From NCBI RefSeq assembly GCF_014279815.1, contig NZ_CP047941.1:1116001-1180000 (forward strand): a DNA stretch of 64,000 nt. The letters are read 5' to 3'. This stretch comes from Synechococcus sp. NOUM97013 (GTDB lineage Bacteria > Cyanobacteriota > Cyanobacteriia > PCC-6307 > Cyanobiaceae). The notes under the pieces were generated by a model. That model did no database searches. It was not told the DNA's origin and was given only the letters and a program-made list of their open reading frames with translations. Made by a program: the position numbers and the translations under genes. Below, piece after piece: positions 48,554 to 57,157 of the stretch (the first letter of the stretch is position 1; the number at the start of each line of letters is the position of its first letter).

Positions 48554-51207
48554 TTCGCTGCCGACTGGAGAGTGTTCGCCGGCATCGAGCCTTGGAGCTC
48601 AGCTTTGCCCCGGGATTGACGTTGGTCGGCGGTTCGAATGAATCCGGCAAGAGTTCATTGGTGGAGGCGATGCATCGCGCCCTGTTCGTCAAAGCCACCG
48701 CCACAGGAGCCGCCATTCGAGACCTTCGGTCGCTGACCCATGCAGGGCACCCCCTGGTGGAGCTGGATTTCGAGTCCAAGGGGCACTGCTGGTCACTGCA
48801 GAAGTGCTTTCGCGGAGCGGGTGGAACCAGCCGACTCAGTCGAACTGGGCAAGCTGCTTTGCTCGGTGCGGATGCGGAAGATCATTTGGCCACCTTGCTG
48901 GGTGTTGATGAGACCATCGGCAGCCGTCAGGCGAACCGAATTCTTCCCACGCGTTGGTCCCATCTATGGGTGATGCAGGGTCTGGCGGGTAGAAATCTTC
49001 TCGCGCTGGATGCGGAGTACTACGACCTGAATGGCTTGATTGCAGCGCTGGAAACTCAGGCGGAAGAGTCCCTCCAGTCGCCACTGGACCAGCATGTCTA
49101 CGAACAACTGGAGTCGTTAGTCGCAGCAAGCCTCACCAGTCGAGGGGTCAAGCAGAACAGCGACCTTTGGAAGCGGCGTCAGGAACTCAAGCAAGCGATC
49201 GAGGCGCGAAACGAGGCCCAAGAACGATTGACGGCCTATGAACATGCCTGTCGTGACCTGGATGGGAATGAACAAGCTCTCAGTGATCTGGAGCATCAAG
49301 CTCCTGAACTGCAGCGTCTTCGCGACCAACACACAGCTCTGAAGGATCTTCAGCAGCGCCTGGCTCCTCTGCGCCTGCAACAGCAGCAATGGGCTCAGGA
49401 GCTCAGTGGGCTGACAGGTCTGACCAAGGCCATCAAGACGGCAGAGATCGCCATGGTTGAAGCCCGCCGTGAGCTTGAAAGTCAGGTTCAATCCTCTCAG
49501 GACCGCATTCAAGACTTGAAGTCACAGCAGACGAAGCTGGATCAACAGGATTGTCAGCGTCAACGCCTAGAAGAACGAGGTCAATCCCTGCGGCGACGTC
49601 AGGATCAACAACGCCTATGCGCCAGCATTAATCAGATTCAACGCCGCCGTGAGCAACAGCTAAAACTCGAAAAGCAGCAGGTTGAGCTCCGGCGTGCTTT
49701 GCAGAGAATGCCTGGTGGGGATGCCAAAGCCCTGTCTGATCTGCAAGCCCAGCATCGTCAATTGCGAGAGCTGGAGATCCGTCTTCAAAGCATGGCGTCG
49801 CGCATTGAGGTGCTCTCCTCAGATCTCGTGGTGACTGTTGATGGTGAATCCATTGTCACCGGCGAGGTTCTTCAGCGGGCAGGGGCCTTTCGTATTGCCG
49901 TTGGTGATGACGTTGAGATCGCAGTGAGCCCAGGAGAAGGCACAGGTTGTTCAGAGTTGATTGCAGAACAGGAGCGTGCTCGGACGCAATTGCAAGCTGC
50001 ATTGACGCTTTGGGGAGTTGACAGTGTGGAGGCTGCCGAAGCTCAGTTCCGCAGCCGTGAGCATCAGCAGCAGGCGTTGTCATTGACGGATGCACGTCTG
50101 CGTCAACTGGTGGAGCAAGACGGCTCAGCGGAAGGTTCTGAAGCTCTTGAGAAATTGCAGGCCCAGCTCGATGCTCTGCAGCAGCAGGATGCCGAGCTTG
50201 AGCCTGAGGACATGGCTGGCGAGATTGTTGATCTTGATCAAGCGCTCGCAGAATGCCGCCAGCAATACCGCGCTGTGCAGGAGCTACTGCGCTCCTTGAA
50301 ACAGCGTCTGGATCAGTCCGATCAAGCCCATCAGCGCAACGAGCGTCAGTTGCAGGAGCACCGACTGCAACTGGAGCGCCTGCGGGTGGAGCACCGCCAG
50401 AAGATGGATCAGAAACAGGCGATTGAGGAACGGCTGGGATCGCCCGATCAGATCCGCACCCGCCTTGAGGCCGTTACTCAGGAGTGTGACCAGCTTCAAC
50501 AGAGACTGCATCAGCTTTGTGAGGCCAGCGGGTTGGCTGGGGGTCTGGATGCTTCGCAGGCATTGATTGCCCTGGATGAGCAAGAACAACGTCTCAATCG
50601 ACAACTTGCGGATCTCAATCGCGAACGAGGTGCTCTGCTGGAGCGGTGCGAGCGACTCGGCAACCGCGAGCTCCATGCTGAGTTGGAGGAAGCCATTCAG
50701 CGGCAGGAGGTGGCTGTTCAGGCCGAAAAGCAGGAGACACAACTTGTGGATGCGCGCGTGATGCTGCTGAAGCGTTTTCAATCGGCCCGGTCCGACCTGT
50801 CGCAGCGTTATTCCGCGCCGCTCAGCACCAGCATTGATGGCTTCCTTGCTCCACTGCTGCAGAAGTCCGGCGATCGTTCCGAACTTCGTTTTGATGCAAA
50901 GGAGGGATTCAGTGATCTGCGCTTGCAGCGTTCAGGTCAAAGCATGGATTTTGCTCAGCTCAGTGGAGGCCTGAAAGAACAATTGAATGCAGCCGTTCGA
51001 ATGGCCATGGCACACACCTTGTCTGAGGCCCATGACGGTTGTTTGCCTTTGCTGTTCGATGACGCGTTCACCAACACAGACCCTGTGCGCCTGAAGGTGG
51101 TGAAAAGCATGTTGCGTCAGGCTGTGGATCTCGGTCTTCAAGTCGTGGTGTTGAGCTGTGATCCTGATCCCTATGTTGAGATTGCTGATCACGTGGTTTC
51201 GCTGTAG
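48544..51207 (+). CDS. SMC-like ATPase of the SbcC/YhaN type
   Basis: 887 residues from ATG 48544. Walker A GGSNESGKSS at about 29-38, long coiled coils (about 190-420 and 480-760), the ABC signature AQLSGGLKEQLNAA, Walker B LPLLFDDAFTNTDP and a D-loop close to the C-terminus. Between the coils is a short beta-type domain (DLVVTVDGESIVTG region) and not the CxxC zinc hook of classical SbcC/Rad50; no CxxC occurs anywhere. Partner of the upstream metallophosphoesterase. Confidence 0.88.
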   Translation: MRLIRCRLESVRRHRALELSFAPGLTLVGGSNESGKSSLVEAMHRALFVKATATGAAIRDLRSLTHAGHPLVELDFESKGHCWSLQKCFRGAGGTSRLSRTGQAALLGADAEDHLATLLGVDETIGSRQANRILPTRWSHLWVMQGLAGRNLLALDAEYYDLNGLIAALETQAEESLQSPLDQHVYEQLESLVAASLTSRGVKQNSDLWKRRQELKQAIEARNEAQERLTAYEHACRDLDGNEQALSDLEHQAPELQRLRDQHTALKDLQQRLAPLRLQQQQWAQELSGLTGLTKAIKTAEIAMVEARRELESQVQSSQDRIQDLKSQQTKLDQQDCQRQRLEERGQSLRRRQDQQRLCASINQIQRRREQQLKLEKQQVELRRALQRMPGGDAKALSDLQAQHRQLRELEIRLQSMASRIEVLSSDLVVTVDGESIVTGEVLQRAGAFRIAVGDDVEIAVSPGEGTGCSELIAEQERARTQLQAALTLWGVDSVEAAEAQFRSREHQQQALSLTDARLRQLVEQDGSAEGSEALEKLQAQLDALQQQDAELEPEDMAGEIVDLDQALAECRQQYRAVQELLRSLKQRLDQSDQAHQRNERQLQEHRLQLERLRVEHRQKMDQKQAIEERLGSPDQIRTRLEAVTQECDQLQQRLHQLCEASGLAGGLDASQALIALDEQEQRLNRQLADLNRERGALLERCERLGNRELHAELEEAIQRQEVAVQAEKQETQLVDARVMLLKRFQSARSDLSQRYSAPLSTSIDGFLAPLLQKSGDRSELRFDAKEGFSDLRLQRSGQSMDFAQLSGGLKEQLNAAVRMAMAHTLSEAHDGCLPLLFDDAFTNTDPVRLKVVKSMLRQAVDLGLQVVVLSCDPDPYVEIADHVVSL

Positions 51208-51230
51208 CCCCGAGCGCATAGCGCTTGGTG

Positions 51231-52772
51231 TTAGAGCGCGTTCTCAATCACATTCATGGCTCTGAGATAGGCAGGTGTTTCGTTGGCACCGTCTTGTTCC
51301 TCCAAGCCGTTGTCATCACCGATCAGTCGTCGTGCATTGTCAGCGACCACGGCGTTCACTAGCAGATCCATCGCTTCGTTTTGTTCGAGATTCTGCAGTG
51401 CTTCGGCGTAGCGACGGCTGTGGGTTGGTCGCACTGATTCTTGGCAATAGTTCGACAATTCACGGCTTTCTGTCATCACCGAAAAAGCCACATCCTTGGT
51501 TGCTGAATTTCCGTAAATAGCCATGTAGAGAAGATTCACCATGGATGCATCGTGAACAGGAATGGCATATTTGCGGGCAATCTGAGGCCAATATCTCAAG
51601 GCCTTGAGACCTTCAAGGCCGCCTTTGCGAAGCCCCTCGTCTTCACACCATCGCTCCAGTTCTTCCATGGATTGAGGGCAGCGCTGTTCCCTGCGCATTC
51701 GTTCCGCCATCACCTGACCGGCTTGGAAATTACGGGTGGGTTTGCCTGAAACGGGCTGCATCATGCTGCCGCGCACATCCGCAACCATGGCGGTGAGTTG
51801 AGCAAAAGTGTGGTCGCGAACTTTCTCCATGTCGCCACCACGCACCAAAGCCGCTTCGATGCGCTGCACCCCGTAGCCCAGCTCAGTCAGGGCGAAGGGC
51901 TGACGGTTGTAAAGGCTTTGTCTGTTGCGACGGGCCATCGACACGGTGGCGGCCTGGTCTAGACACTGATCCAGCAGAAGCGTCAGCAAGGTCGGCAAGA
52001 CCCCGGGATTGTCTTGGTGATAGGCATACCCGAATCCTGCGAACACCGAGGACATGTTCTTAGCGGCCTTGATGTATTGGCCTTCAACGTTGTGCACTCC
52101 AGCAGACACCTGAATGTTTGGGGAGAGGCGGTCGAGCATGCGTGCTCCCAAGAGTGCTGTCAGGGCATTGGGATGACAGAAATTGGCCGTGAAACTGTCG
52201 AGGGGATTGCGCAGAGCTCCATGCCGATGGAACCCGGAGAAAAATCCCAGACTGGGCACCTTTTCACAGAGCACATAGGACTCGTTGGCGATGTTGTCAT
52301 GACCAAATGAGCCGGCGAGACAGGCCAACACCACGTGCTGCCGTCCGAGTTCTTCCCTCAATCGGCAAGCTTCATGAAGATCCTCTTCCACATGGTTACT
52401 GTTCGCACTCAGCACCACCAGCTCACAACGTTTCAGCAGGTCGGCCAGAGAGTTGACGCGTCGCCCTCCTTCGTGGGCGTGCGTTCCCATGCGTTCCACG
52501 GAAGCGACATGTTGGGGATCCATTCCATCCAGAGCGGATTGGGCAAAGGCTCCAAGTAGATCGCGTCCGGGCCGAGGTGCGAGCAGAAGATTGTCTTCAT
52601 CCCTTTGCTGCATCGCGCAGTTGTAAGCAAGGGATGCTGGATAAAGGCCAACGCTGTAGAAGCCCACCTTGCCCCGCTCCAGTTCCCAGACCCGTTGACG
52701 GACCTGATTGCGATCCAGGCTGTGTGGGAAGAAGCCGTTGGATTGCATTTGCTCAGAAAGGCTGAGACTCAT
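51231..52772 (-). CDS. GpsA-like dehydrogenase-fold protein, function unknown
   Basis: 513 residues, soluble. The first half looks like a Rossmann domain (GKVGFYSVGLYPAS, then LKRCELVVLSANSNHVEEDL). The middle VEGQYIKAAKNMSSVFAGFGYAY resembles the catalytic KN segment of glycerol-3-phosphate dehydrogenases. The glycine-rich nucleotide loop is atypical and the C-terminal 150 residues are extra. It may be a divergent NAD(P)-dependent dehydrogenase; substrate unknown. Divergent from the GST gene. Confidence 0.65.
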   Translation of the reverse strand: MSLSLSEQMQSNGFFPHSLDRNQVRQRVWELERGKVGFYSVGLYPASLAYNCAMQQRDEDNLLLAPRPGRDLLGAFAQSALDGMDPQHVASVERMGTHAHEGGRRVNSLADLLKRCELVVLSANSNHVEEDLHEACRLREELGRQHVVLACLAGSFGHDNIANESYVLCEKVPSLGFFSGFHRHGALRNPLDSFTANFCHPNALTALLGARMLDRLSPNIQVSAGVHNVEGQYIKAAKNMSSVFAGFGYAYHQDNPGVLPTLLTLLLDQCLDQAATVSMARRNRQSLYNRQPFALTELGYGVQRIEAALVRGGDMEKVRDHTFAQLTAMVADVRGSMMQPVSGKPTRNFQAGQVMAERMRREQRCPQSMEELERWCEDEGLRKGGLEGLKALRYWPQIARKYAIPVHDASMVNLLYMAIYGNSATKDVAFSVMTESRELSNYCQESVRPTHSRRYAEALQNLEQNEAMDLLVNAVVADNARRLIGDDNGLEEQDGANETPAYLRAMNVIENAL

Positions 52773-52895
52773 TCCAATAACAGGATGGGTGTGGGTGGAG
52801 GGTGGTCGTACTTCCAGTCTGCTTCACCAGCTTGCCCCTCTCTCCGCCGTCAATGATGGTTTGGGAGGGCTGCGATTTGGCTGCAGAGGCGTGAT

Positions 52896-53480
52896 TTGAC
52901 GATCAAATTGTTCGGAGGGCCAAAAACACGTGCCTCCATGCCGCTCTGGTACATGGAGGAGAAGCAGATTCCTTATGAGTTGCTCGAGCTGGATCTGCGT
53001 GCCAATAAGCATCGTCAGCCTGATTTTCTTGCGATCAATCCATTTGGAAAGCTGCCGGTGCTTGTGGATTCAGGCGTGCTGACTCCAGGCGGTGAGCTTC
53101 TGACGTTGTTCGAAAGCGGCGCGATTCTTCTGCACCTCGCGGAGCGCTACACCGACGACATCAGCACAGCTGCCGAGAAGGCGCTCACCAACCAGTGGTT
53201 GCTGTTTGCCAACTCCACGTTGTCGATCGCGCTGTTTGTGCCGACCAGTCGTGAGCGCGATTTTCCTCGGCTGATGGCGGTGCTCGACCAACAGCTGGAT
53301 CCTGATCGTCCCTTGGTCGGTCACTGCTGGGGGGCTGCAGATTGTGCTGTGCAAGCCCATCTGGCCTATTTGCCTCTGTTTTACCCAGAGATGGATTTAT
53401 CGGCCTATCCAGTGATTCAGGAGGTCATTCGTCGCACCCATGCCCGCCCCGCCTATCGGCAGGTGATGGGCTTGGGGTGA
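52896..53480 (+). CDS. Glutathione S-transferase family protein
   Basis: 194 residues from TTG 52896. N-terminal thioredoxin-like domain (LFGGPKTRASMPLWYMEEKQIPYEL, NPFGKLPVL with the cis-proline, FESGAILLHLAERY) and an all-helical C-terminal domain (GHCWGAADCAVQAHLAYLP). Likely a detoxification or thiol-transfer enzyme. Its stop region lies at a possible GTG start of stpA. Confidence 0.85.
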   Translation: MTIKLFGGPKTRASMPLWYMEEKQIPYELLELDLRANKHRQPDFLAINPFGKLPVLVDSGVLTPGGELLTLFESGAILLHLAERYTDDISTAAEKALTNQWLLFANSTLSIALFVPTSRERDFPRLMAVLDQQLDPDRPLVGHCWGAADCAVQAHLAYLPLFYPEMDLSAYPVIQEVIRRTHARPAYRQVMGLG

Positions 53481-53539
53481 TTGGCGATCCACGCCGTGCA
53501 TGGGAAGGTGATCACCAGTGCTGGCAAGAAGCAACACCG

Positions 53540-54751
53540 ATGGATCTTGACGCGTTGCATCAGGAGCTGGTCTCCAGCCCAGATCTGCTGATTGTTCAAG
53601 ACCTGGATGGTGTCTGCATGCCTTTGGTGCGGGACCCATTAACGCGCCAGTTGCCAGCTGATTACGTTCAGGCCGCCTCAAGCTTGCGTGGCAGTTTCTC
53701 GGTGCTGACCAATGGTGAGCATGAAGGCCGACGCGGTGTGAATCGCCTGGTGGAGCAGGGGCTGGATGATCCGGGTCGAGCGAAGCGGGATGGCTTGTAT
53801 CTACCGGGATTGGCGGCCGGTGGTGTTCAGCTGCAAGACGAATTTGGTCGCTTGTCCCACCCAGGGGTGAGTGATGAAGAAATGGCGTTTTTGGCCGCAG
53901 TCCCCGATCACATGGCATCTCTGCTCGCTCAGGCCCTGCCGGAGCTGATGCCCGAGCTCGGCCCTGATGAGCTTCAGACCGAAATCGATCGCGCCATTCT
54001 CGATATGCAGGTGGCGCCGACGATCAATCTCAACAGCCTTTACTCCAGGGTTGCTGGAGATGTGCTCCGTCAGCGTGCGCTACAGGGGATGTTGGAAAGC
54101 GTGATGCAGAAGTTGATGGCGATGGCTGCAGCCCAGGGGTTGTCGGAGTCTTTCTTTCTGCATGTCGCTCCGAACTTGGGTCGTGATGCTCAAGGGAAAG
54201 AGCGCTTGAAACCCGCCACGGAGGGTGATGTCGGCAGTACGGATATCCAGTTCATGCTGCGTGGCTCGATCAAGGAGGTGGGCTTGCTGGTGTTGATCAA
54301 TCGCCACATCGCCGCACGCACGGGTACGGCTCCGTTGGGTGATGACTTCAACGTCCGCACTGCACCCCACGATCACGACTCCCTGATTGAACTCTGCAAG
54401 CAGAGGATCGCCCGTGATCAGATGCCTCATCTTGTTGGGGTCGGTGACACGGTCACATCCACACCCTGCCCATCCGGTGAGGGGTGGTTGAGAGGTGGGA
54501 GTGATCGAGGTTTCCTCACGCTCCTTCAGGAGCTGGGAGCGACCTTCGGACAATCCAATCGTGTGGTGCTTGTCGACAGCAGTGGCGGTGAAGTGGACCG
54601 ACCGTCGTTGTCGGATGGAACGCTTGCAGGAATTAGTGACCCTGACGATCTGCTCCAATTTGACGTCTGCATGCCGGGTGGCCCGGATCAATATGTTGCG
54701 TGGTTTGTGGACATGGCGAGAGCGCGAAGCTTGGCGGGCTTAGGCCGTTGA
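53540..54751 (+). CDS. stpA: Glucosylglycerol-3-phosphate phosphatase
   Basis: Dephosphorylates glucosylglycerol-phosphate, the last step in making the osmolyte glucosylglycerol, a main compatible solute of marine Synechococcus. 403 residues from ATG 53540; GTG 53477, overlapping the GST stop, would give about 424. HAD-like motif LIVQDLDGVCMPLV with the nucleophilic aspartate, VLTNGEHEGRRGVN, and VGVGDTVTSTPCP near the C-terminus. The synthase GgpS is not in the window. The stop overlaps the TTG start of arsS. Confidence 0.83.
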   Translation: MDLDALHQELVSSPDLLIVQDLDGVCMPLVRDPLTRQLPADYVQAASSLRGSFSVLTNGEHEGRRGVNRLVEQGLDDPGRAKRDGLYLPGLAAGGVQLQDEFGRLSHPGVSDEEMAFLAAVPDHMASLLAQALPELMPELGPDELQTEIDRAILDMQVAPTINLNSLYSRVAGDVLRQRALQGMLESVMQKLMAMAAAQGLSESFFLHVAPNLGRDAQGKERLKPATEGDVGSTDIQFMLRGSIKEVGLLVLINRHIAARTGTAPLGDDFNVRTAPHDHDSLIELCKQRIARDQMPHLVGVGDTVTSTPCPSGEGWLRGGSDRGFLTLLQELGATFGQSNRVVLVDSSGGEVDRPSLSDGTLAGISDPDDLLQFDVCMPGGPDQYVAWFVDMARARSLAGLGR

Positions 54752-55758
54752 CATCGTCAGAATCAACACCAGCTGCGTCCGCCAAGCTGACCATTTCAAC
54801 GCCACCGTTCAGTCCGGAATCGCCGTCCTTTCCTCCGCTTCGTCGTCAGCGCTTGTCGACCTTGCAGGTGAATCTGGGATACCGCTGCAATCAGTCCTGC
54901 AGCCATTGCCATGTGAATGCAGGCCCTTGGCGCCAGGAAATGATGGCCCAGGACTTGATTGAGCTGATCCCCAAGGTGCTCTCAGCTCAGAATTTGGCCT
55001 GTTTGGACCTCACCGGTGGGGCCCCAGAACTCCACCCACAGTTTCGGTGGCTTGTGACTGCCGCGCGTGCCTTGGGTGTGACCGTGATTGATCGCTGCAA
55101 TCTGACGATTCTGAGTGAACCCGGCCAGGAGGATCTGGCTCGTTTTCTTGCTGATGAAGGTGTTCGCGTCGTGGCATCACTGCCCTGTTATGAGCAGGAG
55201 CGTGTTGACTTGCAGAGGGGGCAGGGGGTGTATGAACGCAGCATTGCCGGGCTCAAGCTGTTGAATCAGCTTGGTTATGCCCAGCCTGGTTCATCGCTGG
55301 AGCTGGATCTGGTGTTCAATCCGTTGGGTGTTGCATTGCCACCCCCGCAAGCCTCATTAGAGGAGCAGTACCGAGAGGCCTTGTGGCAGACCCATGGCAT
55401 CCGCTTCTCCCATCTGCTCACGATCACCAACATGCCGATTCAACGCTTTGCGCGGGATCTCCAACATCAGGGTGCCCTGGAGAGCTATATGACGACCCTG
55501 AAGGCAGCGCATCGTCCCGACAACCTGAGCCAAGTGATGTGCCGGAGTTTGATCAGCGTCAGTTGGACGGGATCACTCTTCGACTGTGATTTCAATCAGC
55601 AACTCGACCTGCCGACTGCTGGAACCGCGCGTCAGCTGATTGATCTTCTTGATGAAGACGATGCCCTGGTGGAGCAGCCCATTGCCGTGGCTGATCACTG
55701 TTTTGGCTGCACGGCTGGAGGTGGATCCTCTTGCGGGGGTGCCCTCAGCTCTGGGTGA
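54748..55758 (+). CDS. arsS: Arsenosugar biosynthesis radical SAM protein
   Basis: 336 residues from TTG 54748, overlapping the stpA stop (TTGA). Radical SAM cluster motif CNQSCSHCHVNAGP and a C-terminal DUF3641-like cysteine cluster (CRSLISVSWTGSLFDCDFNQQ, CFGCTAGGGSSCGG) as in ArsS. This family joins 5'-deoxyadenosyl to dimethylarsenic on the way to arsenosugars. The usual partner ArsM is not adjacent. The end overlaps the mini-SepF gene by 14 bp. Confidence 0.85.
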   Translation: MTSSESTPAASAKLTISTPPFSPESPSFPPLRRQRLSTLQVNLGYRCNQSCSHCHVNAGPWRQEMMAQDLIELIPKVLSAQNLACLDLTGGAPELHPQFRWLVTAARALGVTVIDRCNLTILSEPGQEDLARFLADEGVRVVASLPCYEQERVDLQRGQGVYERSIAGLKLLNQLGYAQPGSSLELDLVFNPLGVALPPPQASLEEQYREALWQTHGIRFSHLLTITNMPIQRFARDLQHQGALESYMTTLKAAHRPDNLSQVMCRSLISVSWTGSLFDCDFNQQLDLPTAGTARQLIDLLDEDDALVEQPIAVADHCFGCTAGGGSSCGGALSSG

Positions 55759-56041
55759 CTCTTGTGGTGGCTGGGGTGAACAGGAACACCAGCTCTCCCA
55801 ACCGATACTGCTGACCGTCAAGGGCGCGCACCCCACCGGAGACGAAATCGGCAGTTCGTTGGGCTGTGTTCGCATCCATCTTGCTCAGATCCAGCACCAC
55901 GGTCTGTTGCTCGCGCACCGCCAACACGGCTGACATGCCTTCATCGATGGAATGAGGACAGATCAGAATGAACGTATGCGAACCGTTGGCAGCTTGAGGA
56001 TTCATCACTGCCAGCCTGCCAATCTTTGAGCTCGGCTGCAC
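55745..56041 (-). CDS. Short SepF-domain protein
   Basis: 98 residues from GTG 56041; ATG 56005 would give 86. Nearly the whole chain is a SepF domain: TVVLDLSKMDANTAQRTADFVSGGVRAL followed by YRLGELVFLFTPATTRV. SepF tethers FtsZ to the membrane, but the N-terminal membrane-targeting helix and linker of normal SepF (about 190 residues in cyanobacteria) are missing. Probably a paralogue; role unknown. Confidence 0.75.
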   Translation of the reverse strand: MQPSSKIGRLAVMNPQAANGSHTFILICPHSIDEGMSAVLAVREQQTVVLDLSKMDANTAQRTADFVSGGVRALDGQQYRLGELVFLFTPATTRVTQS

Positions 56042-56060
56042 GAAGCGTCATCATGCGCCC

Positions 56061-56528
56061 ATGACTGAATCTTCAACACCTGATTCCTCACCAGCGCATT
56101 GCGGGAGTAAGCCCAAGCGTTTTGCTGTGGGGATTGCTCCACTGGGAACAGTTTCCATCGGCATTGTCCCGATGGGCGTCGTCTGCATTGGTGTGGTGCC
56201 GATGGGGGTGGTCTCCATCGGAGTGGTTGCGATGGGAGTGATCAACCTGTCTATCGTCGGGATGGGCTTGTTGGCAGTTGGTGTCAACACGATGGGTGTT
56301 TGGACAGCTGGTCCGATGAGCATGGGGCTGGTCCGCTTGGGTGGATCGAGCCAGGGTCATGACCACAGCGCTCACCACGGATCAGACCGATCAGAGGATC
56401 CGCGTTACTTGGCTTACCCAACTCGCGCTGAGGCGGAGGTGCAGGCGAAATTGATCGGTTGTGAGGGGGTGCATCAGATGGGCAGCCACTGGATGGCCTG
56501 TTCAGAGCATCCAGCCGATCACCACTAG
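56061..56528 (+). CDS. Decapeptide-repeat membrane protein with C-terminal DUF3721 domain
   Basis: 155 residues. Residues 24-93 are seven tandem 10-residue repeats of the form G-[IV]-x-x-M-G-x-[VIL]-x-[IVL] (examples GIVPMGVVCI, GVVPMGVVSI), giving a strictly periodic, glycine-spaced hydrophobic block. A His-rich linker (GHDHSAHHGS) leads to a DUF3721 domain (AYPTRAEAEVQAKLIGCEG, CSEHPADHH). The repeats may form a membrane-embedded or beta-solenoid structure. Function unknown. Converges with a Fur-family regulator 5 bp away. Confidence 0.78.
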   Translation: MTESSTPDSSPAHCGSKPKRFAVGIAPLGTVSIGIVPMGVVCIGVVPMGVVSIGVVAMGVINLSIVGMGLLAVGVNTMGVWTAGPMSMGLVRLGGSSQGHDHSAHHGSDRSEDPRYLAYPTRAEAEVQAKLIGCEGVHQMGSHWMACSEHPADHH

Positions 56529-56532
56529 AACT

Positions 56533-57000
56533 TCAACGGCAATCTGGACAGATGCCTCGCACATTCAGGCTCGAATCAATCAGTTCGAAATCGAATTGAT
56601 CACAGGAGTCCCTTCCGGCTTGAAGCACTGCTTCGCTTTCAAACTCTTCGGTTCGACCGCAGCGGACACAGACCAGGTGGTGGTGATGAATATGCTCCTC
56701 GTCGGCCAGTTCAAATCGACTGCCTCCCTCGCGCAGCTCCAGCTCCTGCAGGAAATCCATCTCCACCAGCAACCTCAGCGTTCGATAGATGGTGGCCAGG
56801 GACACCTTGGACTGTTGATCCACTAATTGGCGGTGCACCTCTTCTGCACTGAGATGACTGCCGCTGCCGATCTCCTCGAACAGATCCAGCACAAGCCGAC
56901 GCTGAGGGGTCATGCGTCTCCCGTCCTGGTGCAGACCCTTTTTCAGGGTTCCATTCGCTTCAGCCGGTGAGCTTGCTGGCGACATGGAGAACGAAGGCAT
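56533..57000 (-). CDS. Fur-family metal-responsive regulator
   Basis: 155 residues. Winged helix (RRMTPQRRLVLDLFEEIGSGSHLSAEEVH, SLATIYRTLRLLVEM with the recognition helix), then HIHHHHLVCVRCGRTEEFES and a terminal CPDC, giving the two CxxC pairs of a structural zinc site and the histidine metal site. Closest to Fur/PerR of cyanobacteria; iron, zinc and peroxide sensing cannot be told apart by eye. A perfect palindrome lies 5 bp upstream of the ATG, so self-regulation is likely. Confidence 0.88.
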   Translation of the reverse strand: MPSFSMSPASSPAEANGTLKKGLHQDGRRMTPQRRLVLDLFEEIGSGSHLSAEEVHRQLVDQQSKVSLATIYRTLRLLVEMDFLQELELREGGSRFELADEEHIHHHHLVCVRCGRTEEFESEAVLQAGRDSCDQFDFELIDSSLNVRGICPDCR

Positions 57001-57004
57001 CGTT

Positions 57005-57028
57005 TCTCAATAGTACGCACTATTGAGA
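57005..57028. promoter_or_regulatory. Perfect palindromic operator candidate at the Fur-family gene
   Basis: TCTCAATAGT and ACTATTGAGA separated by ACGC: two exact 10-bp arms. It ends 5 bp before the start codon of the Fur-family gene, in the place expected for an autoregulatory site. It does not match the classic Fur box. Confidence 0.7.
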
Positions 57029-57157
57029 CTCAAGAACAAGGGGTGTTCCAAAGCAGGCGCATGGTTGGGTGGATGATCATCGAATGCATGGAAAAGTGAA
57101 CCCGATATGGTGGGTCGGTTCTTGCTGAGATGAGTGTCAGTCCCCTGGACCGTGACG

